DNA of 64,000 bases, taken from Legionella geestiana. GTDB taxonomy: Bacteria > Pseudomonadota > Gammaproteobacteria > Legionellales > Legionellaceae. Positions 17,749 through 26,270 of this stretch are shown piece by piece. The stretch covers positions 806,001 through 870,000 of the forward strand of contig NZ_CP038271.1 of the NCBI RefSeq assembly GCF_004571195.1, in the 5' to 3' direction. A program made the translations under genes and the position numbers. Every line of letters begins with the position of its first letter. Position 1 is the stretch's first letter. Under the pieces are notes generated by a model that was given only the letters and a program-made list of their open reading frames with translations, was not told the DNA's origin and did not search any database.

Positions 17749-17762
17749 GCCCCCGCTTACGC

Positions 17763-17792
17763 TGCCCGGCACCCGCCGGGCACGTTTTTTTT
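17763..17792 (+). terminator. Rho-independent terminator
   Basis: Stem gcccggc / gccgggc with a 4-nt loop, followed by a run of eight T. It ends the glycine-zipper lipoprotein transcript. Confidence 0.85.
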
Positions 17793-17848
17793 GACCCCTT
17801 CTTGACAATATCGCATAATCAGAGCGCCTCCATCCTGCGGAATCAACC

Positions 17849-20368
17849 GTGTATCCAGTTATCGACACCGCGGCACTCTTTAAACACCTTGCTGAAGGTG
17901 CGTGCATCATCACGCCCAACAACCGCCTTGCTGCCCGGCTTCTGCAGGAAGCAACCGAACAGGGATGCACCTTCTTTGAAAAACCGCGCTGCCTGCCCTA
18001 CTCAAACCTGATGCGGGAAGCCTTTCTCGCCTTCTGCCACGAAAACCCGCACCACGCGCACCCTGTTCTGCTTTCGCCCTGCCAGCTACGCCACCTCTGG
18101 CAGGAGGTGCTGCAGACGAATGCTGTCAAGGGTGCCGAGCGGCTGTTGCCGCTTGCCGCAGAGGCGTATGACCGCCTGCAGGCCTGGGAGGTCAACCCAG
18201 AGGATATCGATTTCGAAACGACCCCGCAGACAGCGCGATTTAATGCATGGCGTATCGCTTTTGAGGCACGCCTTGAAGCGCTTCATGCCCTTTCTGAGAG
18301 TCAGCTGCCGGCATACCTTCTGCAGCATAACGCGTTTCAGAGTGCAGGGGGCACTTTTATCTGGGCGTGTTTTGATGCGTTCACACCCATCCAGCAGAGT
18401 CTGCAAAAAGCGCTTAGTGCCGCCGGAGCTCAGCATTTCGTGTTTGAGCGTCAGAGTGAAACGCCTTCAGGTGCACTTTTTCTCGCAAGCGATGAAACAC
18501 AGGAATTTCAGGCCCTCGTTTCCTGGTTAAAGCATCAACTCGCCGCCGGGCATGCGCACATTGGGGTCGTCATTCCCGATTTACAGACCCGTGCTGACAC
18601 CCTGCGCCGACAGCTTGCGGCGGTGTTGAATGAGAATGCCTTCAACCTTTCCCTTGCCGAGCCGCTTGCGCACCATCCACTATGCGCGCACGCGCTTTGC
18701 ATGCTGCTGCTAAGCAACGATTCCCTCTCGCGGCATGAAGCCCTCCTCCTGCTCACATCCCCATGGATTGGCGCGAGTCAGCGCGAATACTGGCAACGCG
18801 CAAAGTTTGCGCACCGCAACAAGCTGCTTCAGGAGTCGGGCTTTAGCGGTAAGGCGTTTTGCAGCGAGCTCGAACCCGTTGTGCCGATACTGGCGGGCCT
18901 TTTGACAAACCTCACGCCCTATCCCCGAGAGGCAAGCCCCATGCAGTGGGCGCGCCTTTTCTTAGAGCGACTGGAAGCCTTTGGCTTTCCAGGTGAAACC
19001 TCCATGGATTCTCGTACGTGGCAGTATTTTCAACGCTTTAGCGCGTTATTTGAGGAGTTTCAATCCCTTGGATGCATAACGCCGCTCATGCGCCGCGAAG
19101 AAGCCTTACAGACCTTCAGGCAGCTCTGTGCAACTACCCTCTTTGAGCCGCGTCAGGATAAGCCTGCTCCCATTCAGGTTTCCGGGCTCCTCGAAGCCTC
19201 GGGCTGTAGCTTTGACCATCTTTGGATATGCGGCATGTCAAACGATGCCCTGCCGGCATCGTCAAGCCCCTCGCCCCTGTTACCCATTCCCATGCAACAG
19301 GCGCTTGAAATGCCACATGCAAGCCCCGAGCGGGAACTGCGTTTTGCCATACAGCTCATCGAGCGCCTGCGTGCTTCCTGTGAGAGCGCTGTTTTCAGTG
19401 TGCCGCTGCTCCTGAATGCCGTTCCACAACAGCCCTCACCGCTGATTCTTAATCTGCCGCGCTGGCAGCCGGTACTGGCAGCTCTGGAACCACCGCCGCT
19501 TGAAACCCTTACAGAATCATGGCGTTTGCCACTGCTGCCGGAAGAAACGCCTTCAGGCGGCACAAAACTGCTTCAGTACCAGGCGCAATGTCCTTTTAAA
19601 GCCTTTGCTGCTCACCGCCTGCACCTTAAAGATACGCAACCGCTCTCAGATGGGCCCTCGCGGATGGAGCGGGGCATTCTAATACACAGCATTCTTGAGC
19701 GCCTCTGGAAAACGCTCCAAACACAGGAACGCCTGCGAACACTTCCCGGAGCAGCGCTTGAAAAACTGATAAACGATACGATTGATGAAGCCCTCAAAGC
19801 CCTTCAGTGGCGTACGCATTCCTTCTCGTCCTTAATGCAGGAAGTTGAGCGCGACAGGCTGCGCCACATTTTATCCCTCACGCTCGAGCAGGAAAAAGCG
19901 CGAGAAGCGTTTACCGTAGAAGCACTCGAAGACAGCCGAACACTGACCATTGGCGGGCTGACGCTCAACCTGCGCCTTGACCGTATCGACCGCCTTGAAA
20001 ACGGCGAAAAATGGGTCATTGACTATAAATCCTCGCTGCCTCGCAAACCCTGGAGTGAAGAGCGCCCCGAAGAACCACAGATGCTCTTGTACTCGCTCCT
20101 TGAAGACGCCATTAGCTGCGTCTGTTACTGGGCGATTGGCAAAGGCGAAAGCCAGCTTTCGGGCGTTGGAACTGACACACAATCACCTGAAGGCATTGAA
20201 GTACGCACCCATGAAGTCTGGACAAAGGAGCGCGCAATCTGGCGTGAGCGCCTTGAAGCACTCGCGATAGAGTTTAGCGAAGGGCACTGCGCCCCTGAGC
20301 CTCTTAAGCCTTCAGTGTGCGAAAAGTGTGAGTATGGCAGCGTGTGTCGATTTGCAGATATCGAGTGA
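17849..20368 (+). CDS. RecB-like PD-(D/E)XK nuclease, probable DNA repair protein
   Basis: 839 residues. The N-terminal two-thirds looks like an inactivated helicase-like region as in AddB/RecB-related proteins. The C-terminal domain is a RecB-type nuclease: RIDRLENGEKWVIDYKSS supplies the catalytic Asp and the DxK motif, followed by PQMLLYSLL. Cysteines near the end (SVCEKCEYGSVCRF) resemble the Fe-S cluster cysteines of AddB/RecB-family nucleases. Proteins of this type are annotated as probable DNA repair proteins in gammaproteobacteria, often without a partner helicase. The exact start (849 or slightly downstream) is uncertain because no strong ribosome site is seen. Confidence 0.85.
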   Translation: MYPVIDTAALFKHLAEGACIITPNNRLAARLLQEATEQGCTFFEKPRCLPYSNLMREAFLAFCHENPHHAHPVLLSPCQLRHLWQEVLQTNAVKGAERLLPLAAEAYDRLQAWEVNPEDIDFETTPQTARFNAWRIAFEARLEALHALSESQLPAYLLQHNAFQSAGGTFIWACFDAFTPIQQSLQKALSAAGAQHFVFERQSETPSGALFLASDETQEFQALVSWLKHQLAAGHAHIGVVIPDLQTRADTLRRQLAAVLNENAFNLSLAEPLAHHPLCAHALCMLLLSNDSLSRHEALLLLTSPWIGASQREYWQRAKFAHRNKLLQESGFSGKAFCSELEPVVPILAGLLTNLTPYPREASPMQWARLFLERLEAFGFPGETSMDSRTWQYFQRFSALFEEFQSLGCITPLMRREEALQTFRQLCATTLFEPRQDKPAPIQVSGLLEASGCSFDHLWICGMSNDALPASSSPSPLLPIPMQQALEMPHASPERELRFAIQLIERLRASCESAVFSVPLLLNAVPQQPSPLILNLPRWQPVLAALEPPPLETLTESWRLPLLPEETPSGGTKLLQYQAQCPFKAFAAHRLHLKDTQPLSDGPSRMERGILIHSILERLWKTLQTQERLRTLPGAALEKLINDTIDEALKALQWRTHSFSSLMQEVERDRLRHILSLTLEQEKAREAFTVEALEDSRTLTIGGLTLNLRLDRIDRLENGEKWVIDYKSSLPRKPWSEERPEEPQMLLYSLLEDAISCVCYWAIGKGESQLSGVGTDTQSPEGIEVRTHEVWTKERAIWRERLEALAIEFSEGHCAPEPLKPSVCEKCEYGSVCRFADIE

Positions 20369-20390
20369 CAGATACCGCTCAAATACCTTA

Positions 20391-20422
20391 TAGATGTTCA
20401 TCGACAACTAAATAAACATCTA
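20391..20422 (+). promoter_or_regulatory. Inverted repeat upstream of dinJ-like antitoxin, likely operator
   Basis: tagatgtt at 20391 and its reverse complement aacatcta at 20415 flank an AT-rich spacer, 40 bp before the antitoxin start. RelB/DinJ-type antitoxins repress their own operons through such dyads, so this is a likely autoregulatory site. Confidence 0.5.
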
Positions 20423-20461
20423 CCATGATCTGAGTATGACCAGTATTTGAGGTATCTCAAA

Positions 20462-20701
20462 ATGACTAAGAATGTACAAATGTCTATTAAAATGGAACCT
20501 GAACTGCACGATAAGTTTATGGCAGCAGTCGCAGCTGTTCATACACCGGCCGCACAGGTCGTAAGACAACTGATGCGAAAATTTATCGCTCAACAGGAAA
20601 TTCCTAACGATGCAACGATTGCTGCGATGCAATCTGCCGATAAAGGTGAAGGAATACGGTTTAAAAGTGCAGACGAATTTTTTAAAGACTTAGGGATTTA
20701 G
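20462..20701 (+). CDS. RelB/DinJ-type antitoxin
   Basis: 79 residues. The N-terminal ribbon-helix-helix-like segment reads VQMSIKMEPELHDKFMAAVA, followed by a helix and a C-terminal tail with GIRFKSADEFFKDLGI, the usual toxin-binding end of DinJ-like antitoxins. The longer frame starts with TTG at 20447; ATG 20462 is preferred. It is immediately followed by a YafQ-type toxin gene that is frameshifted. With a broken toxin it may now act only as a repressor. Confidence 0.8.
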   Translation: MTKNVQMSIKMEPELHDKFMAAVAAVHTPAAQVVRQLMRKFIAQQEIPNDATIAAMQSADKGEGIRFKSADEFFKDLGI

Positions 20702-20716
20702 GAAGGAATTTGGGGT

Positions 20717-20983
20717 GTGAAATCCGATTCAAGGTACACAGTTTAAACGCGATGTGAGACTGTGCATAAACGCGGGAAGAATATCGATAAGTTACGGACG
20801 CTAATGACACTTTTAATCGATGAAAAAAACCTGCCCGCTGAATATAAAGACCATCCTTTGAAAGGCAATTGGGCGCACCATCGAGACAGCCATATTGAGC
20901 CTGACTGGTTACTTATCTATAAAATAGACGGAAAAGATATTTATTTTGTGCGAACAGGTACCCATGCCGACCTCTTCATGTAA
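20717..20983 (+). pseudogene. YafQ-type mRNA interferase toxin, frameshifted
   Basis: A RelE/YafQ-family toxin in pieces. From GTG 20717 the frame gives VKSDSRYT. The expected QFKRDVRLC then lies in another frame, and KRGKNIDKLR onwards returns to the first. The shifts look like one inserted base near 20738 and one lost base near 20766, so they compensate. Downstream, all the usual catalytic positions are present: HPLKGNW, HHRDSHIEPDWLLIY and the terminal TGTHADLF. A truncated product could start from GTG 20762 but would lack the first helix. It is most likely an inactivated toxin. Confidence 0.7.
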
Positions 20984-20995
20984 CAGATGGACCTG

Positions 20996-21180
20996 TGTAC
21001 GGGATAAAAAATCGTTGTCTTCCCGGAGCTCATGCTGGAGTCAGCCCCGTGCCGGCACATGGATAGGTTCCCGCCTGCGCGGGAATGACAGGATTCGGGG
21101 TGTGTGCAGAGGCCAAAATCTCTCCCACACTGTCTTCCCCGCGCAGGCGGGGACCCATTCGGGATGTGGCACGGAACCAA
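20996..21180. repeat. Intergenic inverted-repeat element between convergent genes
   Basis: About 300 bp separate the toxin remnant from epmA. Two GC-rich inverted modules lie in it: ttcccgcctgcgcgggaa at 21068-21085, and ttccccgcgcaggcggggac at 21134-21153 in reverse sense. Both resemble the widespread intergenic repeats built on cccgc-ctgc-gcggg. They could form hairpins that terminate both genes. No gene is supported here. Confidence 0.6.
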
Positions 21181-21284
21181 CGCATGGAACGATTCAGCCT
21201 GGTTACGGTACAAAAATACACGTGAATCCCGAGGCGCGGAAAAAATGTCCCGCACACAGCAGATGGACAAAAACCACGCACTCA

Positions 21285-22250
21285 TTACGCCCGCGAAAAA
21301 TCAAACCCCATCACATCACTAAGCTGCGGCTTGCCGAGCTTTAGGGCCAGAAGGCGATCGAGCCCGACTGCTACGCCGCTGGCCGCGGGCATGCCGGCTT
21401 CCAGCGCCTGTAAGAGCCAGAGGTCGGGCAGTGCCGTTGGGAAACCGCGGCTGGCACGGATGGCCATATCGTCTTCAAAACGCGCCCGCTGGGCACTCGC
21501 GTCTGTCAATTCGTGAAACCCGTTGGCGAGTTCCACACCGCGAAAATACACTTCAAACCGTTCGGCAAAGCCATTATTAACGATGGCAAGCGCCGATTGC
21601 GAGGGCGGAAACCCATGAACGGCGACAGGTACGCTTGAGGCCGCCAGTGCTGGCTCCACCACATGACTCATTAAGAGAAAAAGATACTGATCGCGGTCTT
21701 TTTCATCCGCATCGATAACATTGTCAAGTCCATGCGCCTTAAGTGACGCGCAAAGACCTTCAAGGCTTTCTGTAAACGGGTCAATTCCTGCGTGCCTGAT
21801 GAACACCGTCTGGTACGTTTCACGCACCATCGGCGCGGTGTTGAGGAGTGTTTGGAGAAGCGCGTCTACTTCATCCATCAGAGCATGGTGATCAATCCCT
21901 GGCCGATACCACTCGAGCAGGGTAAACTCAGGATTATGCCAGCGTCCAAGCTCATCATCACGAAACACGCGCGCCAGTTGAAAAATGGGGCCGGAACCCG
22001 CGGCCAGCAGGCGTTTCATGTGGTATTCAGGAGAAGTCTGGAGGCAGTAGTCCTTTCCACGAAAGGTTGCGCGGATATTGGCAAGATAAGGGTCGGTAAT
22101 GCCAAAGCGCGCCATTATCGGGGTTTCAACCTCGAGATAACCGCGCGCATCAAAAAAAGCCCGAATATCAGCCATAAAGCGCGCACGAGCGCGCAGGGTG
22201 TCGAAAGTGGCTCCTGGACGCCAGTCTTCAAGATTAACCGTGTGATTCAT
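21285..22250 (-). CDS. epmA: Elongation factor P--(R)-beta-lysine ligase
   Basis: 321 residues from ATG 22250. It is a truncated class II lysyl-tRNA-synthetase-like catalytic domain without the anticodon-binding domain: FFDARGYLEVETPIM is motif 1, FQLARVFRDDELGRWHNPEFTLLEWYR is motif 2, and ASGVAVGLDRLLAL is motif 3. The enzyme attaches beta-lysine to a conserved lysine of EF-P, which relieves ribosome stalling at polyproline. The longer frame from 22307 adds 19 residues with no family match. Its ATG overlaps the stop of the upstream sufT-like gene, so it is probably the last gene of the suf transcript. Confidence 0.93.
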   Translation of the reverse strand: MNHTVNLEDWRPGATFDTLRARARFMADIRAFFDARGYLEVETPIMARFGITDPYLANIRATFRGKDYCLQTSPEYHMKRLLAAGSGPIFQLARVFRDDELGRWHNPEFTLLEWYRPGIDHHALMDEVDALLQTLLNTAPMVRETYQTVFIRHAGIDPFTESLEGLCASLKAHGLDNVIDADEKDRDQYLFLLMSHVVEPALAASSVPVAVHGFPPSQSALAIVNNGFAERFEVYFRGVELANGFHELTDASAQRARFEDDMAIRASRGFPTALPDLWLLQALEAGMPAASGVAVGLDRLLALKLGKPQLSDVMGFDFSRA

Positions 22251-22585
22251 CAGTAAAAAAGCCCAAGCTCCAGTCTTGCCGCTTCCGTCATGCGCTCTTG
22301 CGTCCATGGCGGATCCCAGACCAGTTCAACCGTGCAGTCCGCAACACCCTCAACCTGATTAACAGCCTGCTCGACCGTGCCCGGAAACGTCTGCGCCACC
22401 GGGCAGCCAGGGGTGGTCAGCGTCATTTTAATATCGACTTCGTGGGTGGGATTGATAATCACATCATAAATTAACCCAAGGTCGTAAATATTAACCGGAA
22501 TTTCCGGGTCATAAACGCCCTTCAGTGCGGTAATGACCGCCTCTTTCAAGGCCGCTTCATCCCGTTTTTTCTTAAGCCCCAACAT
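22250..22585 (-). CDS. sufT: SUF-associated DUF59/MIP18-type protein (SufT-like)
   Basis: 111 residues of the DUF59 (MIP18/PaaD) family. Motifs visible are VYDPEIPVNIYDLGLIYDV, LTTPGCPVAQ with the conserved Cys, and the C-terminal VWDPPWTQERMTEAARLELGL. These proteins assist Fe-S cluster maturation. Its position as the last suf gene, three bases after sufU, supports the SufT name. The Cys in TPGCP is the likely Fe-S-related residue. Confidence 0.88.
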   Translation of the reverse strand: MLGLKKKRDEAALKEAVITALKGVYDPEIPVNIYDLGLIYDVIINPTHEVDIKMTLTTPGCPVAQTFPGTVEQAVNQVEGVADCTVELVWDPPWTQERMTEAARLELGLFY

Positions 22586-22588
22586 GAC

Positions 22589-23032
22589 TTACTCCGTTGA
22601 TACCGTGGCTGAATCCTGATGCAGGGCGGCCTCCAGCGTATGCCAGGCAAGGGTCGCACATTTCACCCGTGCGGGATAAGCGCGTACACCCTCAAGAACC
22701 GCCAGCTTGCCGGGAGCCTCTGCATCGGTGGAGCCCGCAAGTACCGCGTGCATGTTTTGAAAAAGTGCCTCTGCCGCTTCCACAGTCTGCCCGCGAACGG
22801 CATCGGTCATTAAAGACGCCGAGGCCTGCGAAATCGCACATCCCTTTCCGACAAAACTGATATCCTGCACCACTCCGTTCGCAGTTTTAAGGTAGACCAT
22901 CAGCGTGTCGCCACAGAGTGGATTCGCACCACGCGCGCAGGCACTTGCATCGTCCATGGCGTGGTGGTTGCGGGGGTTACGGTTGTGGTCAAGAATGACC
23001 TCCTGGTAGAGTTCGCGCAAATCAGGTTTCAT
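22589..23032 (-). CDS. sufU: Fe-S cluster assembly protein SufU
   Basis: 147 residues, IscU-like. Three conserved Cys are visible: NPLCGDT, GKGCAISQASASLM and RVKCATLAW. LYQEVILDHNRNPRNH is the family's N-terminal motif. SufU accepts sulfur from SufS, and in some organisms it acts mainly as a zinc-dependent sulfurtransferase. Its ATG overlaps the end of sufS by four bases, indicating translational coupling. Confidence 0.93.
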   Translation of the reverse strand: MKPDLRELYQEVILDHNRNPRNHHAMDDASACARGANPLCGDTLMVYLKTANGVVQDISFVGKGCAISQASASLMTDAVRGQTVEAAEALFQNMHAVLAGSTDAEAPGKLAVLEGVRAYPARVKCATLAWHTLEAALHQDSATVSTE

Positions 23033-24267
23033 GCAAAAAGCTCCTTCACGTTCTCAAGCGCGTTCATACAGGTGTCAATTTCCTCCACTGTGTTATAAAA
23101 GGCGAGTGAGATTCTTGCGGTGGCTGCCACACCGAGGAAGTCCATCAGAGGCATGGCGCAATGGTGGCCACTGCGAATGGCAATACCTTCATTATCGAGA
23201 ATCGTGCCGATATCGTGTGCGTGAATCGTGCCATGCACAAAAGAGAGCACCGGAACTTTTGGCCCCTCCACCCCAATCAGGTTATAACCACGGATAGAGC
23301 GCAACGCACGGGTCGCATAATCGAGCAGGTAATCTTCCCAGGCAGCGAGTGCTTCGAGGTCAAGCCCCGCCATGTAATCAATGGCAGCTCCAAGACCAAT
23401 GGCACCGGCGATGTTTGGCGTACCCGCCTCAAAACGCTGGGGCGGAAGCGCATAATCCGTGGCTTCAAAGCTCACAGTATTAATCATTTCGCCACCACCC
23501 TGCCAGGGCGCACAATCAGCGAGCAGCTCCCAGCGCCCCCACAGCACGCCTATACCGGTAGGGCCATACATCTTATGCCCGGAAAACGCGAGAAAATCAC
23601 AATTGAGGTCCTGCACATCCAAAAGCATGTGCGGTGCCGCCTGCGCGGCATCAAGGAGCACAAGGGCACCGTGCGCATGCGCCATCTCAATCATTTTTTT
23701 CACGGGATTGATAATACCCAGCGCATTAGAAGCGCAGGTGATAGCGACAAATTTTACGTTTTTCGAAAGGAGTTCCTCAAAGGCTTCCAGCGACACCTGC
23801 CCATCGGCAGAAACCGGCGCCACATGCAGCTCGGCACCCGTGCGCTTACACACCATCTGCCAGGGCACAATGTTAGAATGGTGCTCAAGGTATGTGAGTA
23901 AAATGCCTTCTCCTGGCTGCAGCCGGGGGGCCACATACGCCTGAGCCACAAGGTTTATCCCCTCGGTGGTGCCACGTACAAAAATGCATTCACGCGTGTC
24001 AGGAGCATTGATAAAACGCGCCACCTTGCCGCGCGCCGCTTCATAGGCAAGCGTTGCGCGCTGACTTAAAGTGTGCACGCCGCGATGAACGTTGGCATTA
24101 TCATGCGCATAATACTGCGCGATGGCATCCAGCACCTGTCGCGGCTTTTGCGTGGTGGCGGCATTGTCAAAATAGACCAGCGGGCTTCCGTTAACCTGTT
24201 CGTTTAAAATCGGAAAATCATCCCGCAACGTTTGTATCATCGGTGCCAGCGCCGTTGTATCCATCAA
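23029..24267 (-). CDS. sufS: Cysteine desulfurase SufS
   Basis: 412 residues, group II cysteine desulfurase. Visible are VYFDNAATTQKPRQV, LDAAQAAPH with the Asp that contacts PLP, the PLP-binding Lys in FSGHKMYGPTGIGVL, and the active-site Cys in SGHHCAMPLM. It releases sulfur from L-cysteine as a persulfide for Fe-S cluster assembly. It overlaps sufD upstream and sufU downstream by four bases each. Confidence 0.95.
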   Translation of the reverse strand: MMDTTALAPMIQTLRDDFPILNEQVNGSPLVYFDNAATTQKPRQVLDAIAQYYAHDNANVHRGVHTLSQRATLAYEAARGKVARFINAPDTRECIFVRGTTEGINLVAQAYVAPRLQPGEGILLTYLEHHSNIVPWQMVCKRTGAELHVAPVSADGQVSLEAFEELLSKNVKFVAITCASNALGIINPVKKMIEMAHAHGALVLLDAAQAAPHMLLDVQDLNCDFLAFSGHKMYGPTGIGVLWGRWELLADCAPWQGGGEMINTVSFEATDYALPPQRFEAGTPNIAGAIGLGAAIDYMAGLDLEALAAWEDYLLDYATRALRSIRGYNLIGVEGPKVPVLSFVHGTIHAHDIGTILDNEGIAIRSGHHCAMPLMDFLGVAATARISLAFYNTVEEIDTCMNALENVKELFA

Positions 24268-25520
24268 ACCTCCCCACCCGTCAATTGGGTACTGAGCCAG
24301 GTGCGCAGCAGAGGATGCGTGTTGCGCAGATTTTCAGTAACGAACCCGCGCACCAGCAGCGCCCGCGCATCTTCCAGCGAAAGGCCGCGCGCCTGCAGAT
24401 AAAAAAGTGCATCACGGTCGAGCTGCCCCACGGTCGCACCATGCGAACAGCTGACATCATCGGCAAAAATTTCAAGCTGTGGCAGGGTATCAATCTCGGC
24501 ATCCGTCGAGAGCAGCAGATTACGGTTATTCTGCAGCGCGCGCGTTCGGTCAGCACCCTTCGCCACTACAACGCGCCCGTTAAAGACGCCGCGGCATTTA
24601 CCATTCAAAACCCCACGGTAATCCTGCACGCTTTCGCATCCGCCAACCTGGTGTTCAACACGAGTGTGATGGTCAATATGCTCCCCTTCACGCGGCATGA
24701 AAACACCGTTTTGCAGGCAGCTTGCCCCTTCCCCTTCGAGGCGGATATCAACATCGCGGCGCACCAGTTTACCGCCGAGACCAAAGGTGTGGCTTTCAAA
24801 ACGCGCGCCCCGCATCACGCGGGCAAATGTATGGCCGACATGGCGTGTGTGTGTGCCATCGGCTCGCAGGGTGTAATGCGCCAGTCTCGCATCCGCTTCC
24901 AGCGCCAGTTCAGACACGGCGTTGGTGTGACACGCTTCCACGCTGTCGCTTGCGTAATATTCAACGACTGTAGCATCGCTCCCGGGAGAGGCTATCACGA
25001 GATGACGCAGATACACGGCTTCAAAGCCCCTGTCCTGCCAGTGACAAAGAATCAGCGGCTTTTCAAGTCGCACGAAGGGCGCGAGATAGATACAAACACC
25101 GGCATTCAACATCGCAGCGTTGTAAGCCTCAAAGCCGCTTGCAGGCTGCATGATGCGTCCAAGGTAGTCCGTAACCGGCAAATTATCCGTGTGCAGGGCG
25201 TCCTTAAGCGGCATGACTTTGACGCCTGCAGGCAGGAGGCTCTCATCAATGGGTTGGAGTCTGCCGTTTACAAACTGCAGGCAAATGCCGTCATTGCACC
25301 AGGACGGCAGGACATCCGGCTCTGTTTCTGAACCGCATGCAGGCATAAAACGCGCTGATTGCATAAAATCAGCAGGCGTATACTTCCAGGCCTCTATCGC
25401 ACGCGTTGGCCAGCCTGCCTGTTCAAACGCGGCAAGCCCTGCCTGTCGCAGGGCACTAAACCCGTCAGGGTGCGTGAGAGCGCGCGCGCGCTCGGCATAC
25501 CATTCCACAGACTCGTTCAT
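24264..25520 (-). CDS. sufD: Fe-S cluster assembly protein SufD
   Basis: 418 residues with the SufBD beta-helix core and the usual C-terminal motifs DDVSCSHGATVGQLDRDALFYLQARGL and ALLVRGFVTE. It partners SufB and the ATPase SufC in the SufBCD scaffold. A long open frame on the opposite strand inside this gene is a codon shadow, not a gene. SufD overlaps sufC upstream and sufS downstream by four bases. Confidence 0.95.
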   Translation of the reverse strand: MNESVEWYAERARALTHPDGFSALRQAGLAAFEQAGWPTRAIEAWKYTPADFMQSARFMPACGSETEPDVLPSWCNDGICLQFVNGRLQPIDESLLPAGVKVMPLKDALHTDNLPVTDYLGRIMQPASGFEAYNAAMLNAGVCIYLAPFVRLEKPLILCHWQDRGFEAVYLRHLVIASPGSDATVVEYYASDSVEACHTNAVSELALEADARLAHYTLRADGTHTRHVGHTFARVMRGARFESHTFGLGGKLVRRDVDIRLEGEGASCLQNGVFMPREGEHIDHHTRVEHQVGGCESVQDYRGVLNGKCRGVFNGRVVVAKGADRTRALQNNRNLLLSTDAEIDTLPQLEIFADDVSCSHGATVGQLDRDALFYLQARGLSLEDARALLVRGFVTENLRNTHPLLRTWLSTQLTGGEV

Positions 25521-26269
25521 GCCTGCTCCGTTTCACCGGTCCAGCCGTAGCCAGTCTTTTCAAGTTCTTTCGCAAGAGATTTATCACCTGAGCGAATAAT
25601 GCGGCCATTTGCTAAAACATGCACAAAATCAGGCTCGATATAATCCAAAAGCCGCTGATAGTGCGTCACGAGAATTACGGACTTGTCGGGCGCACGCATG
25701 GCATTCACACCCTCGGCAATAATGCGCAATGCGTCAATATCAAGACCGGAGTCCGTCTCGTCAAGAATGGCAAGTTTTGGTGCGAGTGCTGCCATCTGCA
25801 GGATTTCGTTGCGTTTTTTCTCACCCCCCGAAAATCCTTCGTTAATACTGCGGTATAAAAAGCCTTCGTCCATCTCAAGCTGCGCACATTTCTCGCGGAT
25901 AAAGCTTAAAAACTCAACCGCATCAAGCGTCTGAATGCCCTGAGCGCTGCGAACGGCATTCACCGCCGCTTTCAGAAAATGAATATTGGTGACGCCCGGG
26001 ATTTCTACGGGATATTGGAACGACAGAAAAATGCCAAGGCGCGCGCGCTCTTCTGGAGAGAGCGGCAGTAAATCCTGCCCCATATACTGCACGGAGCCTT
26101 CAGTGACTTCATAATCGGGGTGTCCTGCGAGCACTTTGGAGAGCGTGCTTTTACCAGAACCGTTCGGTCCCATGATGGCATGGACTTCGCCCGGACGAAC
26201 GCTCAAGTTTATCCCGCGCAGAATGGGCTGCCCCTGAACTGATGCATTTAAATGACTAATCTCAAGCAT
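25517..26269 (-). CDS. sufC: Fe-S cluster assembly ATPase SufC
   Basis: 250 residues, ABC-type ATPase. Walker A is GPNGSGKSTL (about residues 35-44), the signature motif is FSGGEKKRNEILQM, Walker B is LAILDETDSGLD and the switch His is in ILVTHYQRLLDYI. It drives conformational change in SufBCD. It starts one base after the stop of sufB region and overlaps sufD by four bases. Confidence 0.96.
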   Translation of the reverse strand: MLEISHLNASVQGQPILRGINLSVRPGEVHAIMGPNGSGKSTLSKVLAGHPDYEVTEGSVQYMGQDLLPLSPEERARLGIFLSFQYPVEIPGVTNIHFLKAAVNAVRSAQGIQTLDAVEFLSFIREKCAQLEMDEGFLYRSINEGFSGGEKKRNEILQMAALAPKLAILDETDSGLDIDALRIIAEGVNAMRAPDKSVILVTHYQRLLDYIEPDFVHVLANGRIIRSGDKSLAKELEKTGYGWTGETEQA

Positions 26270-26270
26270 G

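Noticed and set aside
20984..21268. Target-site duplication cagatggac flanking the repeat
   Set aside because: A nine-base match in 300 bp is likely by chance and no inverted ends accompany it.
24243..25331. Long plus-strand open frame opposite sufD (and similar ones opposite other genes)
   Set aside because: It is a codon shadow of a high-GC gene on the other strand, without ribosome site, family or conservation signal.
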